A DNA stretch of 64,000 nucleotides from an uncultured Bacteroidales bacterium (GTDB lineage Bacteria > Bacteroidota > Bacteroidia > Bacteroidales > P3). Positions 32,357-41,771 of the stretch are shown piece by piece. How positions within the stretch are numbered: position 1 is the stretch's first letter; the number at the start of each line of letters is the position of its first letter. The notes beneath the pieces were generated by a model. It did not search any database. It was not told where the DNA came from and saw only the letters and a list, made by a program, of their open reading frames with translations. The stretch is from assembly GCA_900314925.1 (NCBI GenBank), contig OMXC01000010.1, positions 62,001 through 126,000 of the forward strand, in the 5' to 3' direction. The position numbers were made by a program, and so were the translations under genes.

Positions 32357-32749
32357 ATGGCAACAATCTTCAGCAAAATCGTAGCCGGCGAGATACCCTG
32401 CTACAAAGTGTTCGAGACAGACCGCTGTCTGGCATTCCTCGATATCAACCCCGTGGTCCGCGGCCATGTCCTCTGCATCCCCAAGCAGGAGGTGGACTAC
32501 ATCTTCGACCTCGACGACGACCTCTTCTGCGAGCTCCATCTCTTCGCCAAGCGCGTCGCCAAGGGCCTCAAGAAGGTGTGCCCCTGCATCAAGGTCGGCG
32601 AAGCCGTGGTGGGTATCGACGTGCCCCATACGCACATACACCTTATGCCCCTCAACAAGCCGGGCGACCTCAACTTCGCACACCATGTGGAGATGAGCGC
32701 CGACGAGCTCCGTGAGCTCGCCGCCCGCATCGGTGCCGCTATCGAGTAG
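32357..32749 (+). CDS. HIT-family nucleotide hydrolase (130 aa)
   Basis: A histidine-triad protein: IFSKIVAGEIPCYKVFE, FLDINPVVRGHVLCIPKQ and the active-site triad HTHIHLMP near residue 98-105, where the middle His forms the nucleotidyl intermediate. Family members hydrolyse AMP-lysine or related nucleoside phosphoramidates (HinT type). Length is typical. It is four bases after greA and ends ahead of a terminator at 32769-32799. Confidence 0.92.
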   Translation: MATIFSKIVAGEIPCYKVFETDRCLAFLDINPVVRGHVLCIPKQEVDYIFDLDDDLFCELHLFAKRVAKGLKKVCPCIKVGEAVVGIDVPHTHIHLMPLNKPGDLNFAHHVEMSADELRELAARIGAAIE

Positions 32750-32768
32750 GCTGTGCAGCAGCACTATA

Positions 32769-32799
32769 GGCTCGTCAGCCTATGGCTGACGGGCTTTTG
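32769..32799 (+). terminator. Terminator of the greA-HIT unit
   Basis: GCTCGTCAGCC (32770-32780) pairs with GGCTGACGGGC (32784-32794), loop TAT, followed by TTTTG. Confidence 0.8.
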
Positions 32800-32880
32800 T
32801 TGTGCCAGTTGGTCCAGGCCGCTACGCCTCCGCTACGGCCCCGCGTCGGCCCTCCTATGGCTTTTCTATCGCATCCGGGG

Positions 32881-32968
32881 CGTGAAACAATGTTTCACGG
32901 CCGAAGCATGGCCGAAGGGGGGCCGAAGGGGGGCCGAAGGGGGGCCGAAGTGACTCCGAGCCGAAGCA
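32881..32968. repeat. Hairpin plus GGGGGCCGAA tandem array upstream of rpsA
   Basis: CGTGAAAC-AAT-GTTTCACG (32881-32899) is a perfect hairpin. It is followed by about four units of GGGGGCCGAA (32911-32949) and a GAGCCGAAGCAGGCC end. The 428-bp interval 32750-33177 otherwise holds only the terminator and the rpsA promoter and leader. Confidence 0.7.
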
Positions 32969-33052
32969 GGCCACGAAAGGAAATTGGCGCACTGGGGTTG
33001 AAAAATAATGTTAAAATCAACACTTTGGCTTTGCCAGAATGTAAAAAAGTTG

Positions 33053-33177
33053 TATCTTTGCATTTCGCTTGTTGCGTCGCGTGGCCTGCCAACGTTGTGT
33101 CGCACAGGCGCTTAACAACATAATAAGTTTAACCCGTGCCTATGGCAGGAGGCACACAGCAAAAAGAAACCCTACAC
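33053..33177 (+). promoter_or_regulatory. rpsA promoter (TATCTTTG) and long leader
   Basis: A perfect -7 box TATCTTTG (33053-33060) is followed by about 110 nt of leader. The leader contains a possible stem GTGCC-TATGGCAGGA-GGCAC (33136-33156). Long leaders of S1 genes are often autoregulated by S1, which is an inference here. Confidence 0.55.
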
Positions 33178-34947
33178 ATGGATTACAAGAATGTGCAACC
33201 GCTGGCCGACTTCGATTGGAACGCCATCGACGAGAAAGCCGGTAAAATCAAACAACAAGAGGCTGGTGCCAACAACGACGCCTACGAGAAGAGCTTCAAC
33301 TCGTTCACCGAGCAGGAAGTCATCGAGGGCACCGTGGTGGCCGTCACCGACCGCGAGGTGGTGGTGAACGTCGGAGCCAAGAGCGACGGTGTCATCCCTG
33401 CCGGCGAGGTGCGCTACAACCCCGACCTGAAGCCCGGAGACAAGATCGAGGTCTTCGTCGAGAGTCAGGAGGACGCCAACGGCCAGCTCATGCTCAGCCA
33501 CAAGAAGGCTCGCATCCTCAAGAGCTGGGAGCGTGTCAACCAGGCTTATGACAACCAGGAGATTATCACCGGTTACGTGAAGAGCCGCACCAAAGGCGGT
33601 CTCATCGTCACCGTCTTCGATAACATCGAGGCCTTCCTGCCCGGCAGCCAGATCGATGTCAAGCCCATCCGCGACTACGACGTGTATGTCGACAAGCAGA
33701 TGGAGTTCAAGGTCGTCAAGATCAACCACGAATACAAGAATGTCGTCGTCAGCCACAAGGCTCTCATCGAGGACGAGATCGAGGCCCAGAAGGCCGAAAT
33801 CATCAGCCATCTCGAGAAGGGTCAGGTGCTCGAGGGTGTCGTCAAGAACATCACCTCCTACGGTGTCTTCGTCGACCTCGGCGGCGTGGATGGCCTCATC
33901 CACATCACCGACCTCAGCTGGGGCCGCATCAACCACCCCGAGGAGATTGTCCAGCTCGACCAGAAGATCAACGTTGTCATACTCGACTTCGACGAGGCCA
34001 AGCGCCGCATCGCCCTCGGTCTCAAGCAGCTCACTCCTCACCCCTGGGATGCCCTCGACCCGAACCTCAAGGAGGGTGACCACATCAAGGGCAAGGTCGT
34101 CGTCATCGCCGACTACGGTGCCTTTGTCGAGGTCATGCCCGGCGTTGAAGGCCTCATCCATGTCAGCGAGATGAGCTGGAGCCAGCACCTGCGCTCCGCC
34201 CAGGACTTCCTGAAGGTGGGCGACGAGGTGGAAGCCGTCATCCTCAACCTCGACCGCGAGAACCGCAAGATGAGCCTCGGCATCCGCCAGCTCATGCCCG
34301 ACCCCTGGCTCAGCATCGCCGAGCGCTACCCCGTCGGCAGCAAGCATACCGCCACCGTGCGCAACTTCACCAACTTCGGCATCTTCGTCGAGCTTGAGGA
34401 AGGCGTCGACGGCCTCATCCACATCAGCGACCTCAGCTGGAGCAAGAAGATCAAACACCCCGCCGAGTTCACCAAGATCGGCGAGAAGATCGACGTCGTC
34501 GTCCTCGAGGTCGATGCCGAAAACCGTCGCCTCAGCCTCGGTCACAAGCAGCTTGAGGAGAACCCCTGGGACGTCTACGAGACCCTCTTCACCGTGGGCA
34601 GCGTGCACCAGGGCAAGATAGTGAACATGAACGACAAGGGCGCCACCGTCATCCTGCCCTACGAGGTCGAGGCTTTCGCCCCGATGCGTCACCTCGACAA
34701 GGAGGACAAGAGCAAGGCCAAGAACGGCGAGACCCTCGACTTCAAGGTCATCGAGTTCAACAAGGACAGCAAGAAGATTATCGTCAGCCACACCCGCACC
34801 TTCCAGGAAGGCAACGACGGTGCACGCGCCGAGGGCGACAGCCGCGAGCGCAACACCAAGAAGACGGTGAAGCAGATCAACGACAATCTGGAGAAAACCA
34901 CCCTTGGCGACCTCGACATCTTCCAGAAACTGAAAGAGGAGAAATAA
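33178..34947 (+). CDS. rpsA: 30S ribosomal protein S1 (589 aa)
   Basis: Six consecutive S1 RNA-binding repeats. Recognisable ones include GVVKNITSYGVFVDLGGVDG with LIHITDLSWGRINHP, GKVVVIADYGAFVEVMPGVE with LIHVSEMSWSQH, and ATVRNFTNFGIFVELEEGVD with LIHISDLSWSKKIKHP. The start MDYKNVQPLADFDWN fits Bacteroidota S1; an in-frame ATG at 33142 (MAGGTQQKE...) is an alternative. S1 recruits mRNA to the 30S subunit and is important where Shine-Dalgarno sequences are weak, as in this phylum. A clear terminator follows. Confidence 0.95.
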   Translation: MDYKNVQPLADFDWNAIDEKAGKIKQQEAGANNDAYEKSFNSFTEQEVIEGTVVAVTDREVVVNVGAKSDGVIPAGEVRYNPDLKPGDKIEVFVESQEDANGQLMLSHKKARILKSWERVNQAYDNQEIITGYVKSRTKGGLIVTVFDNIEAFLPGSQIDVKPIRDYDVYVDKQMEFKVVKINHEYKNVVVSHKALIEDEIEAQKAEIISHLEKGQVLEGVVKNITSYGVFVDLGGVDGLIHITDLSWGRINHPEEIVQLDQKINVVILDFDEAKRRIALGLKQLTPHPWDALDPNLKEGDHIKGKVVVIADYGAFVEVMPGVEGLIHVSEMSWSQHLRSAQDFLKVGDEVEAVILNLDRENRKMSLGIRQLMPDPWLSIAERYPVGSKHTATVRNFTNFGIFVELEEGVDGLIHISDLSWSKKIKHPAEFTKIGEKIDVVVLEVDAENRRLSLGHKQLEENPWDVYETLFTVGSVHQGKIVNMNDKGATVILPYEVEAFAPMRHLDKEDKSKAKNGETLDFKVIEFNKDSKKIIVSHTRTFQEGNDGARAEGDSRERNTKKTVKQINDNLEKTTLGDLDIFQKLKEEK

Positions 34948-34976
34948 ACCTCTGTCCGCCAAGGACACCACTTCGG

Positions 34977-35011
34977 AGGGATGCCGCCATCAGGCGGCAT
35001 CCCTCTTTTTT
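34977..35011 (+). terminator. rpsA terminator
   Basis: A perfect 12-bp stem, AGGGATGCCGCC (34977-34988) with GGCGGCATCCCT (34993-35004), tetraloop ATCA, and a T run. Confidence 0.92.
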
Positions 35012-35100
35012 GTAAAAAAATTTCACCTCGGCGGTAACAAAACGGCACCTTGCGCGTCTACATGGCGAAAAAAAAACTTGCACGGTTCACGAAAAATGTA

Positions 35101-35108
35101 TATCTTTG
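35101..35108 (+). promoter_or_regulatory. -7 box for the T9SS type-B cargo gene
   Basis: TATCTTTG on the plus strand, about 60 nt before the start codon; fits TAnnTTTG. Confidence 0.55.
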
Positions 35109-35167
35109 TAAAGTGAAGTAGTGTGCTGTGTGGGCGTAAAGTAAAGAAGTAGAATATAATAGATATA

Positions 35168-38100
35168 ATGACCATGATACGCAAAAGCACTTTTTCCGCC
35201 TTGTTGGCGCTGACATTGGCGCTTGTGATTAGTAGTGGCGCCGCCGCGCAGTGGACGCAGCAGAAGGCATGCCCCGGCTGGAACAACCCCGCCAACTTCA
35301 ACGCCTGGACCAACGGCCAGCTCGGCTCCGGCGGCTACAGCGGCAGCGGTGGTGTCAAGAACAGCTCCTCGTGCCCAAATGTGATGACAGAGGCTACTGG
35401 TGCACAGAGCCTCGGTCCGGCATATACGGCAGCGCAGATGAATACGATAGAAGCCTCCGGCTGCTATCAAGCATCGTTGCCGATACCGGACCAGAGACGC
35501 CAGTTTGCTATCATGACCAACACTACCGGCAGCGACCCGAATACAGGTAATCGCCTTAAGTATGTGCCTACGCAGTTCAATTATATTGACACCACAGGCC
35601 GCCCGAGCACTCAGATAAGTTCGAGCATCCGTATCGGTGACGGTTGCGCCAATGGGGGCACTTATGGAGTGGCGCTTCTCAACTACCAGATGCGCGTCAC
35701 CTCTCAGAATGCCATGCTGTTCCTCTACTACGCCATCGTGGCCGAGGCGCCGACGCATGGTCAGGCTGGCAACCCCGTGTTTATCATCAGGGTGATGAGG
35801 AAGGACAATAATGGTGTATGGAAGCAGATTAACGACACGTTGGCCTACTTCATCAGCGGTACGCCGAGCAGCAACACGTCAAACGCATGCCCGCCGATGG
35901 AATATGCAAACATTTTGAGCAATCCCAATGAGAATGGATGGCATGCTTCTGGTGATGTATATTACAAGGACTGGGACAAGGTGGCCATCAACCTCTCTAA
36001 GTATATATATGACACGGTGCAGGTGCAGGCTCTTATATACGACTGTCTGGCTGAGTTCCACTATGCCTACGCGTATATCGCCGGCGAGTGCCGTGAGATG
36101 GACCTTAAGGCCACAGGTTGTCCGCCGGGTTTGAGCACTGAAGTGGCCACAATATCGGCACCGCGCGGTATGAAGCGTTATGAATGGTCTGCTTCGGAAT
36201 ACGGCGTCAGTGACCCAACGTCAGACATCAACCCAGGCATGCCTAACGACTACTTCACCTTCCGCAACCTAAGGATGCCGGCAGGCACACCGATGGCCGG
36301 GCAGCTTGCCGCAGGCCCGGAAGATACGGCTATCGTCCGCAACGGCCATCGCGACACTTTGCACTTCTACGACTACAAGGTGCAGGCTGATGACTATCGC
36401 GTACTCTATCGCCCCAACATTAACAAAGTACGCTATATAGACGCCAGCCCCGACTCGATGGGCAACAGGCAGACTTTCCGTTGCCGCATGACCTCGGCCC
36501 TCGACCCCTCCAAGCCGTTCAAGACCGACCTGTACCTGAATGTGCAGAACTTCAAGCCTTCGATGCGCATCGACAGCCTGTCGCGCTGCGACGGCACCGT
36601 GCGCCTGTGGAACCAGAGCAGCGTCCCCGGCGCCCCCAACGCTGTGGATCTCTCCACGACGTCTTGGATGATATACAACAATAGCCAGGCCGTAGGTGTG
36701 CCTGACACCGTCATGACCGGTGACAGTGCCACGTACTTCGCCCCCAACACCGACATGCACTATGTGCTGGTGCGCACAGAAAACAGTGGCGACCCCACAT
36801 GCTACTCGGAGGCCATATATCCCATAAAAGCACTGGAAACGCCCAATACCGGCATGACAGTGTATCCGCGTGTGCTGTGCGATTCTGCCATGACCACTAT
36901 CACCGACACCACCGACGGTGTGGAACGCCGCATGTGGCGCTTCCTGAAGCCACAATACAACGGTACGCTCACCGGCCTGAACTTTGATGAAATGGAGGGC
37001 ATGCTCGACACCATCGAGGGCTATCTCAACGACAGCGTCACAGTGGTACGCTCCTTCACCCATCCCATTGAGCCCATAGAGCTCATCGTGTGGAATGGCC
37101 TTAAATACCGCGACCGCGCCACCGGTCAAATGGTGCCATGCGCCAACCGTGCCTACGACACGGTGGCAGTCTTCGTGCACCCCGAGCTGCAGATTACCGG
37201 CGACACTATCGTCTGCGAGGGCAGCCGCACCAACGCCGTGGTGAGCACTGTCGGCGTTGAGAACTGCTCTTATCAGTGGTCTCTGACCAATGGCTATGTG
37301 TCTGGCGGAATACCTGCCGGCGCAACCTTGCGGGAGATTCCATACGCCCCCGTCTCCAAGTATTATATCATGGTCACCAGTCCGCAGGGCTGTGTGGCGT
37401 GGGATAGCGCCTATGCGTATTACGTACAGCCGCGTATGGAGATGTATCCGCCAGACGGACGCATCTGCCCCGGCGACACGGTGGTCCTCATAGGCAGCAT
37501 GGCCGACCACTACTCGTGGAGGGTGGGCTCGTCGACCGTAGCCACCGGCGACACCGTATTCGTGTCTCCCAACAGCAGTACCACATACACCATGATAGGC
37601 CACGGCGCCAACGATTGTGACGCCTTGCCCTTGACGGAGCGTGTCACCGTGATACCCTTCCCGGCGCCAAAGGTGGACCTCTCGCCCAAGTATGTAGACA
37701 GCGAAGACCCCACAGTTGTGCTCACCAACGTGTCGTCAAATGCCGCCACTACCAGCTGGCTATTCTCCGACGGCGAGCGTGTCGACCAGAAATCCGTGAA
37801 GCATACCTTTGAGGAAGCCAAGACCGGCCAGGATTCGGTCGTCAACGTGGAGCTCACCACCGCCAATGTGCTTGGCTGCGTCACCGTATACCCCTTCACC
37901 ATACCGGTTCATCTCTTCACGGCATGGCTGCCCACAGTCTTCACCCCGGGCAGCGAGGATGTCAACGCCAAGTTTAAGCTCTTCACCATAAACGAGTACG
38001 AGTACTTCCACATCTACGTCTACAACCGTGAAGGAATGCTCGTGTTCGAGTCTGAAGACCCGGCCTTTGAGTGGGACGGCACCCACAACGGCACCGCCTG

Positions 38101-38194
38101 TCCGCAGGGCGCATACGTTTATGTCTGTAACTACCGCAAACCGCATGTCGGCACCCTGAGCAGCCGCAAGGGTACCGTCACCCTCCTGCGTTAG
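35168..38194 (+). CDS. Secreted adhesin-like protein with T9SS type-B (gliding) C-terminal domain (1008 aa)
   Basis: A signal peptide (MTMIRKSTFSALLALTLALV, cleavage after GAAA) leads to a long array of Ig/PKD-like beta domains (for example ITGDTIVCEGSRTNAVVSTV; the part near 840-910 with WLFSDGERVDQKSVKHTFEE is PKD-like). The last about 90 residues, WLPTVFTPGSEDVNAKFKLF then FHIYVYNREGMLVFESEDPA and FEWDGTHNG, are the gliding-motility-associated type-B sorting domain that directs export through T9SS. It may be an adhesin or gliding-type surface protein. The second ATG at 35174 is an equally good start. The stop is four bases before recQ. Confidence 0.88.
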   Translation: MTMIRKSTFSALLALTLALVISSGAAAQWTQQKACPGWNNPANFNAWTNGQLGSGGYSGSGGVKNSSSCPNVMTEATGAQSLGPAYTAAQMNTIEASGCYQASLPIPDQRRQFAIMTNTTGSDPNTGNRLKYVPTQFNYIDTTGRPSTQISSSIRIGDGCANGGTYGVALLNYQMRVTSQNAMLFLYYAIVAEAPTHGQAGNPVFIIRVMRKDNNGVWKQINDTLAYFISGTPSSNTSNACPPMEYANILSNPNENGWHASGDVYYKDWDKVAINLSKYIYDTVQVQALIYDCLAEFHYAYAYIAGECREMDLKATGCPPGLSTEVATISAPRGMKRYEWSASEYGVSDPTSDINPGMPNDYFTFRNLRMPAGTPMAGQLAAGPEDTAIVRNGHRDTLHFYDYKVQADDYRVLYRPNINKVRYIDASPDSMGNRQTFRCRMTSALDPSKPFKTDLYLNVQNFKPSMRIDSLSRCDGTVRLWNQSSVPGAPNAVDLSTTSWMIYNNSQAVGVPDTVMTGDSATYFAPNTDMHYVLVRTENSGDPTCYSEAIYPIKALETPNTGMTVYPRVLCDSAMTTITDTTDGVERRMWRFLKPQYNGTLTGLNFDEMEGMLDTIEGYLNDSVTVVRSFTHPIEPIELIVWNGLKYRDRATGQMVPCANRAYDTVAVFVHPELQITGDTIVCEGSRTNAVVSTVGVENCSYQWSLTNGYVSGGIPAGATLREIPYAPVSKYYIMVTSPQGCVAWDSAYAYYVQPRMEMYPPDGRICPGDTVVLIGSMADHYSWRVGSSTVATGDTVFVSPNSSTTYTMIGHGANDCDALPLTERVTVIPFPAPKVDLSPKYVDSEDPTVVLTNVSSNAATTSWLFSDGERVDQKSVKHTFEEAKTGQDSVVNVELTTANVLGCVTVYPFTIPVHLFTAWLPTVFTPGSEDVNAKFKLFTINEYEYFHIYVYNREGMLVFESEDPAFEWDGTHNGTACPQGAYVYVCNYRKPHVGTLSSRKGTVTLLR

Positions 38195-38197
38195 GCC

Positions 38198-40090
38198 ATG
38201 GCCGACAAGCACCTCCTGTTGAAGCGCTATTGGGGCTACGACACGTTCCGCCCCATGCAGGAGGAAATAATAGACTCTGCCGTAGCAGGGCACGACACCA
38301 TGGTGCTGTTGCCCACCGGCGGAGGGAAGTCCCTCTGTTACCAGCTCCCCGCGCTGATGATGGAGGGGCTTTGTCTTGTGGTATCGCCGCTGATAGCGCT
38401 GATGAAAGACCAGGTCGTGCAGCTCAATGCGCGCCATGTCAAAGCCGCCTGCATCACCTCGGGTATGAGCGACGCCGACATCGCCGTCGTCCTCAACAAC
38501 AGCCTTTACGGAAACCTCAAGTTCCTCTATGTGTCGCCCGAACGCCTCAGGCAGCGGCGTTTCATAGAGTATTTCCGCAAGATGAAGGTGTGCCTTATAG
38601 CTGTCGACGAGGCCCATTGTGTCTCCCAGTGGGGCTATGACTTCCGCCCGCCATACCTTCAGATTGCCGATATCCGGGCCTACCAGCCCGCAGCGCCCCT
38701 CATGGCCCTCACCGCCACAGCCACCCCTGAGGTGGTCGCCGACATCTGCGAGCGCCTTGCCATGCGCAACCGGCGCCTCTTCTGTGGCAGTTTTGTGCGT
38801 CCCAATCTCGGCTACATCGTGGTGCATGACGAGGACAAGAACCGCCGTCTGCTCGCCATTGCCGCCGCCACCGAAGGCTCAGGCATCGTCTACACCCGCA
38901 GCCGCCGCTATGCCGAGCAGATCGCCGCGCTGCTTGTCGAGAACGGTGTCACCGCGGAGTTCTACCATGCCGGCCTCAGCGCCGCCGAACGTGACCGCCG
39001 CCAGGGCTTGTGGATGAAGGGCCAGCGGCGCGTCATGGTGGCGACCAACGCCTTTGGCATGGGTATAGACAAGCCCGACGTCCGCTTTGTGATACATGCT
39101 GATGTGCCAGACTCCCTCGAGGCCTATTTCCAGGAAGCCGGCCGGGCGGGACGCGACGGCGCTCCGGCATGTGCCTATCTCGTCTGTAGCCCGTCCGACA
39201 CGTCGGCGTTGAAGGCAAACCACGCCAAGGATTTTCCGACACTGGTCTATATACGCAACGTCTACAGGGCCATCTGCAACTACTACCGCCTGCCTATGGG
39301 CGGTGGTGCCGACAGCCGTTATGACTTTGACCTGCAGAAGGTCTGCGACAGCTATGTCTTCAAGGTTCGTGAGTTCTACGCCGCCTGCCGCTTCCTTGAG
39401 CGGGAAGGCCTCATCGCCCTCCCTGAACTCGACGAGGCCGTCTCTACGCTTTGCGTCACCGTCGGGCGCGACGAACTGTACCGTTTCCAGGTCAACCACA
39501 TGCGTCTCGGCGATTTTGTACAGACTCTGCTGCGCATGTATCCGGGCCTTCTCTCGTCGCCCGTGGCCATCGACGAGAAGCGTATTGCCAAGCGCTGCAA
39601 CATCGAAACCGCGGACGTCGTGACAATGCTCGGCGAGCTCAACGCCATGCACGTGGCCGACTATCATCCGTGTCCCACCAAGCCGCAGATAGTCTTTCCC
39701 TCAGCGCGTGTTCCGGAGAGTGAGATCATGCTGCAGCCGCAGCGGTACGACCAGCTCAAGCAGGCTGCCTGGCGCCGCCTTCAGGCCATGGAGGCTTATA
39801 TCGCCAACGACAGCGTCTGCCGCAGCCGTCAGCTTGCCGCCTATTTCGGGCAGGGCGAGGGTGTGCCGCCGTGCGGGTGCTGTGACGTCTGCCGCCATGC
39901 CGCAGCGCCCACCGAGGCCGACTGCCGCGCAGCCGTCATCCAGCAGCTTAAGGCAGCCCGCCTGTCGCCACATGACCTCTGTGTCATGCTCGAAGCAAAA
40001 GGCTATGTCAATGTAAGGGGTGTGTTGCGCGATATGCTCGACCGCGGCATCATCTACCTCGACAAGAACCTGCTGCACAGCGTCTCGTAG
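38198..40090 (+). CDS. recQ: ATP-dependent DNA helicase RecQ (630 aa)
   Basis: SF2 helicase motifs: FRPMQEEII (motif 0), VLLPTGGGKSLCYQLPAL (motif I), DEAHCVSQWGYDFRP (motif II with the aromatic loop), LTATATPEV (motif III), ATNAFGMGIDKPDVRFVIH (V) and QEAGRAGRDG (VI). A zinc-binding cluster around CRSRQLAAYFGQ...CGCCDVC lies near 542-564. It unwinds 3'-5' in recombination repair. No full HRDC domain is evident after the zinc region. Its 3' end overlaps the convergent maf gene by 37 bp. Confidence 0.93.
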   Translation: MADKHLLLKRYWGYDTFRPMQEEIIDSAVAGHDTMVLLPTGGGKSLCYQLPALMMEGLCLVVSPLIALMKDQVVQLNARHVKAACITSGMSDADIAVVLNNSLYGNLKFLYVSPERLRQRRFIEYFRKMKVCLIAVDEAHCVSQWGYDFRPPYLQIADIRAYQPAAPLMALTATATPEVVADICERLAMRNRRLFCGSFVRPNLGYIVVHDEDKNRRLLAIAAATEGSGIVYTRSRRYAEQIAALLVENGVTAEFYHAGLSAAERDRRQGLWMKGQRRVMVATNAFGMGIDKPDVRFVIHADVPDSLEAYFQEAGRAGRDGAPACAYLVCSPSDTSALKANHAKDFPTLVYIRNVYRAICNYYRLPMGGGADSRYDFDLQKVCDSYVFKVREFYAACRFLEREGLIALPELDEAVSTLCVTVGRDELYRFQVNHMRLGDFVQTLLRMYPGLLSSPVAIDEKRIAKRCNIETADVVTMLGELNAMHVADYHPCPTKPQIVFPSARVPESEIMLQPQRYDQLKQAAWRRLQAMEAYIANDSVCRSRQLAAYFGQGEGVPPCGCCDVCRHAAAPTEADCRAAVIQQLKAARLSPHDLCVMLEAKGYVNVRGVLRDMLDRGIIYLDKNLLHSVS

Positions 40091-40626
40091 AGCCGTGCCA
40101 CAGGCAGCCCCATCACGTTATAGTAGCACCCCTCGATGCGTTCTATCCCCACCATGCCTATCCATTCCTGTATGCCGTAGGCCCCGGCCTTGTCGTATGG
40201 CTTGTAGGTGTCCACGTAGTGGGCAATCTCCTCGTCGGTCAGCTGGCGGAAGTGCACCTCGGTGCTTTCGGTGAACGACACCTCGTCGTTGTGCGAGCGC
40301 AGGCATACGCCGGTGTATACCGTATGCTGCCGTCCGGCGAGGCTGTGCAGCATGGCCAGGGCTTCGTCGCGGTTGGCGGGCTTGCCCATCACGTGCCCGT
40401 CGAGCACCACCGTGGTGTCGGCTGCGACGAGTATGCAGTCGTCGCCAATCTTGTCTTGCGGGAAAGCGGCGGCCTTGCGCCGTGCCAGATGCTCCGCCAC
40501 GTCGGCGGGGGGCAGGGGGGAGTCTATGTGTTCGTCCACGTCAATGCTCACGCACTCCACGGGCAGCCCCGTTTCGGCCAGCAGCTGGCGGCGGCGTGGC
40601 GACTTCGATGCGAGCAGCAGCTTCAT
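40054..40626 (-). CDS. maf: Maf-family nucleotide pyrophosphatase (190 aa)
   Basis: MKLLLASKSPRRRQLLAETG is the signature start; KAAAFPQDKIGDDCILVAAD, TTVVLDGHVMGKP and the distal EIAHYVDTYKPYDKAGAYGI and GMVGIERIEGCYYNVMGLPV complete a full-length Maf. Family enzymes hydrolyse dTTP/UTP or modified nucleotides to monophosphates, a house-cleaning role. Its start overlaps the stop of the MORN-repeat gene by four bases, and its 3' end overlaps recQ on the other strand. Confidence 0.93.
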   Translation of the reverse strand: MKLLLASKSPRRRQLLAETGLPVECVSIDVDEHIDSPLPPADVAEHLARRKAAAFPQDKIGDDCILVAADTTVVLDGHVMGKPANRDEALAMLHSLAGRQHTVYTGVCLRSHNDEVSFTESTEVHFRQLTDEEIAHYVDTYKPYDKAGAYGIQEWIGMVGIERIEGCYYNVMGLPVARLYETLCSRFLSR

Positions 40627-41771
40627 TTCACCTCTTTGCCGCCCTTGAAGCGGGCCTTGTACACCTCGCGGCCGTTGTCATACCACACCCATTTCCCCTC
40701 CTTCTCGCCGCCCGCGAACTGGCCTTTCTCCACAGGAGAGCCGGCCTCGTTGTAGCGCTCGTATTTGCCGTCGAGCACCCCGTTGCGGAAGTTCTGGCGC
40801 AGCTCCACCTTCCCGTTGGGGAAGTAGCGCAGCTCCTCGCCGTCCTTGATGTCCTCTCTGTAGTTTATCACGTAGCGCACGGAGCCGTCGTCGTACAGGC
40901 CGCGCCATTCGCCCTCTTTCATGCCCTCGTGGAAGTTGCCGTAGTAGTCTACGCGGCCGTTCTCGTACCATGCCGTCCAGCGGCCTTCTTCCATGTCGTG
41001 CGCGTATTCGCCTTCGTGCAGCTTCTTGCCGCTCTCGTACCAGGTGGTCCACACGCCTTCGCGTTCGCCGTTGCGGTACTGCCCGGCGCGCCAGCGCTCG
41101 CCGGTCTCGTAGTAGTAGGTCCACACGCCGGCCTCTTTGCCGCCGGCATAGTGGCCGCGGATGCCCAGCTTGCCGGTGGTGCGCCAGTAGAACGACCACT
41201 CGCCGTCCTGCACGCCGTTCACCATGGGGCCTTCCATGTCTTTCTTGCCGTCAGCGAACCACCACGAGGCCGTGCCCTGGAGCTCGTCGTTCTTGTACTG
41301 CCCCTTGAACCTTATCTTGCCGTTCTCGTGCCATTGCGTGGTCTGCCCCTCGCGGCTGCCGTTGACGTAGGTGATCTCCTCCTCCTTCTGTCCGTTGGCG
41401 TACCACGAGCGGTAGAGGCCGTTCTTCTTGCCGTTCTCCACGGCCACCTCGCTCTTCAGGTCGCCGTTGCGGTGCCAGCTGCGGTTCACGCCCGTGGCGA
41501 AGCATTCCTCGCTCATGCGGCTGCCGTCGTCATAGTAGACGGTCCACACACCGCTCTTCTTGCCGTTGGTGTATGTGCCCTTCTGCGACACCTTGCCCGA
41601 GGGGTACCACCAGGTCCAGCTGCCGTTGCGCTTGCCGTTTTCGGCTATCGGGCCCTCTACCGAGAGCTGGGTTGTGCCGCTGTAGTTCTTGCGGTACATG
41701 GTCTGCGCGTCGGCCACCGAGGCCGCTGCTATGCAGGCTGCAAGTATGAGGATGCTTCTCTTTGTCATCAT
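40623..41771 (-). CDS. Exported MORN_2/YwqK-type repeat protein (382 aa)
   Basis: A signal peptide (MMTKRSILILAACIAAASVA, cleavage after DAQ) and then about 14-16 repeats of the type WYxNGxxxxxxxYxNGxxxGxW, for example NGKRNGSWTWWYPSGKVSQK, TGERWRAGQYRNGEREGVWT and YENGRVDYYGNFHEGMKEGE. These MORN_2 repeats form an extended beta meander; annotations as antitoxin repeats are transferred by name only. The signal peptide places it in the periplasm or at the surface. It overlaps DUF4270 upstream and maf downstream by four bases each, so translation of the three is coupled. Binding partner unknown. Confidence 0.8.
   Translation of the reverse strand: MMTKRSILILAACIAAASVADAQTMYRKNYSGTTQLSVEGPIAENGKRNGSWTWWYPSGKVSQKGTYTNGKKSGVWTVYYDDGSRMSEECFATGVNRSWHRNGDLKSEVAVENGKKNGLYRSWYANGQKEEEITYVNGSREGQTTQWHENGKIRFKGQYKNDELQGTASWWFADGKKDMEGPMVNGVQDGEWSFYWRTTGKLGIRGHYAGGKEAGVWTYYYETGERWRAGQYRNGEREGVWTTWYESGKKLHEGEYAHDMEEGRWTAWYENGRVDYYGNFHEGMKEGEWRGLYDDGSVRYVINYREDIKDGEELRYFPNGKVELRQNFRNGVLDGKYERYNEAGSPVEKGQFAGGEKEGKWVWYDNGREVYKARFKGGKEVK

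Noticed and set aside
32753..33123. Open frames through the GGCCGAAGG array upstream of rpsA
   Set aside because: Low-complexity PKGGRRGAEG-type translation of a tandem repeat, crossing the terminator and promoter.
33172..34971. A 599-codon minus-strand frame opposite rpsA
   Set aside because: Shadow of the S1 repeats; its repeated acidic Leu/Val/Asp pattern mirrors the repeat codons.
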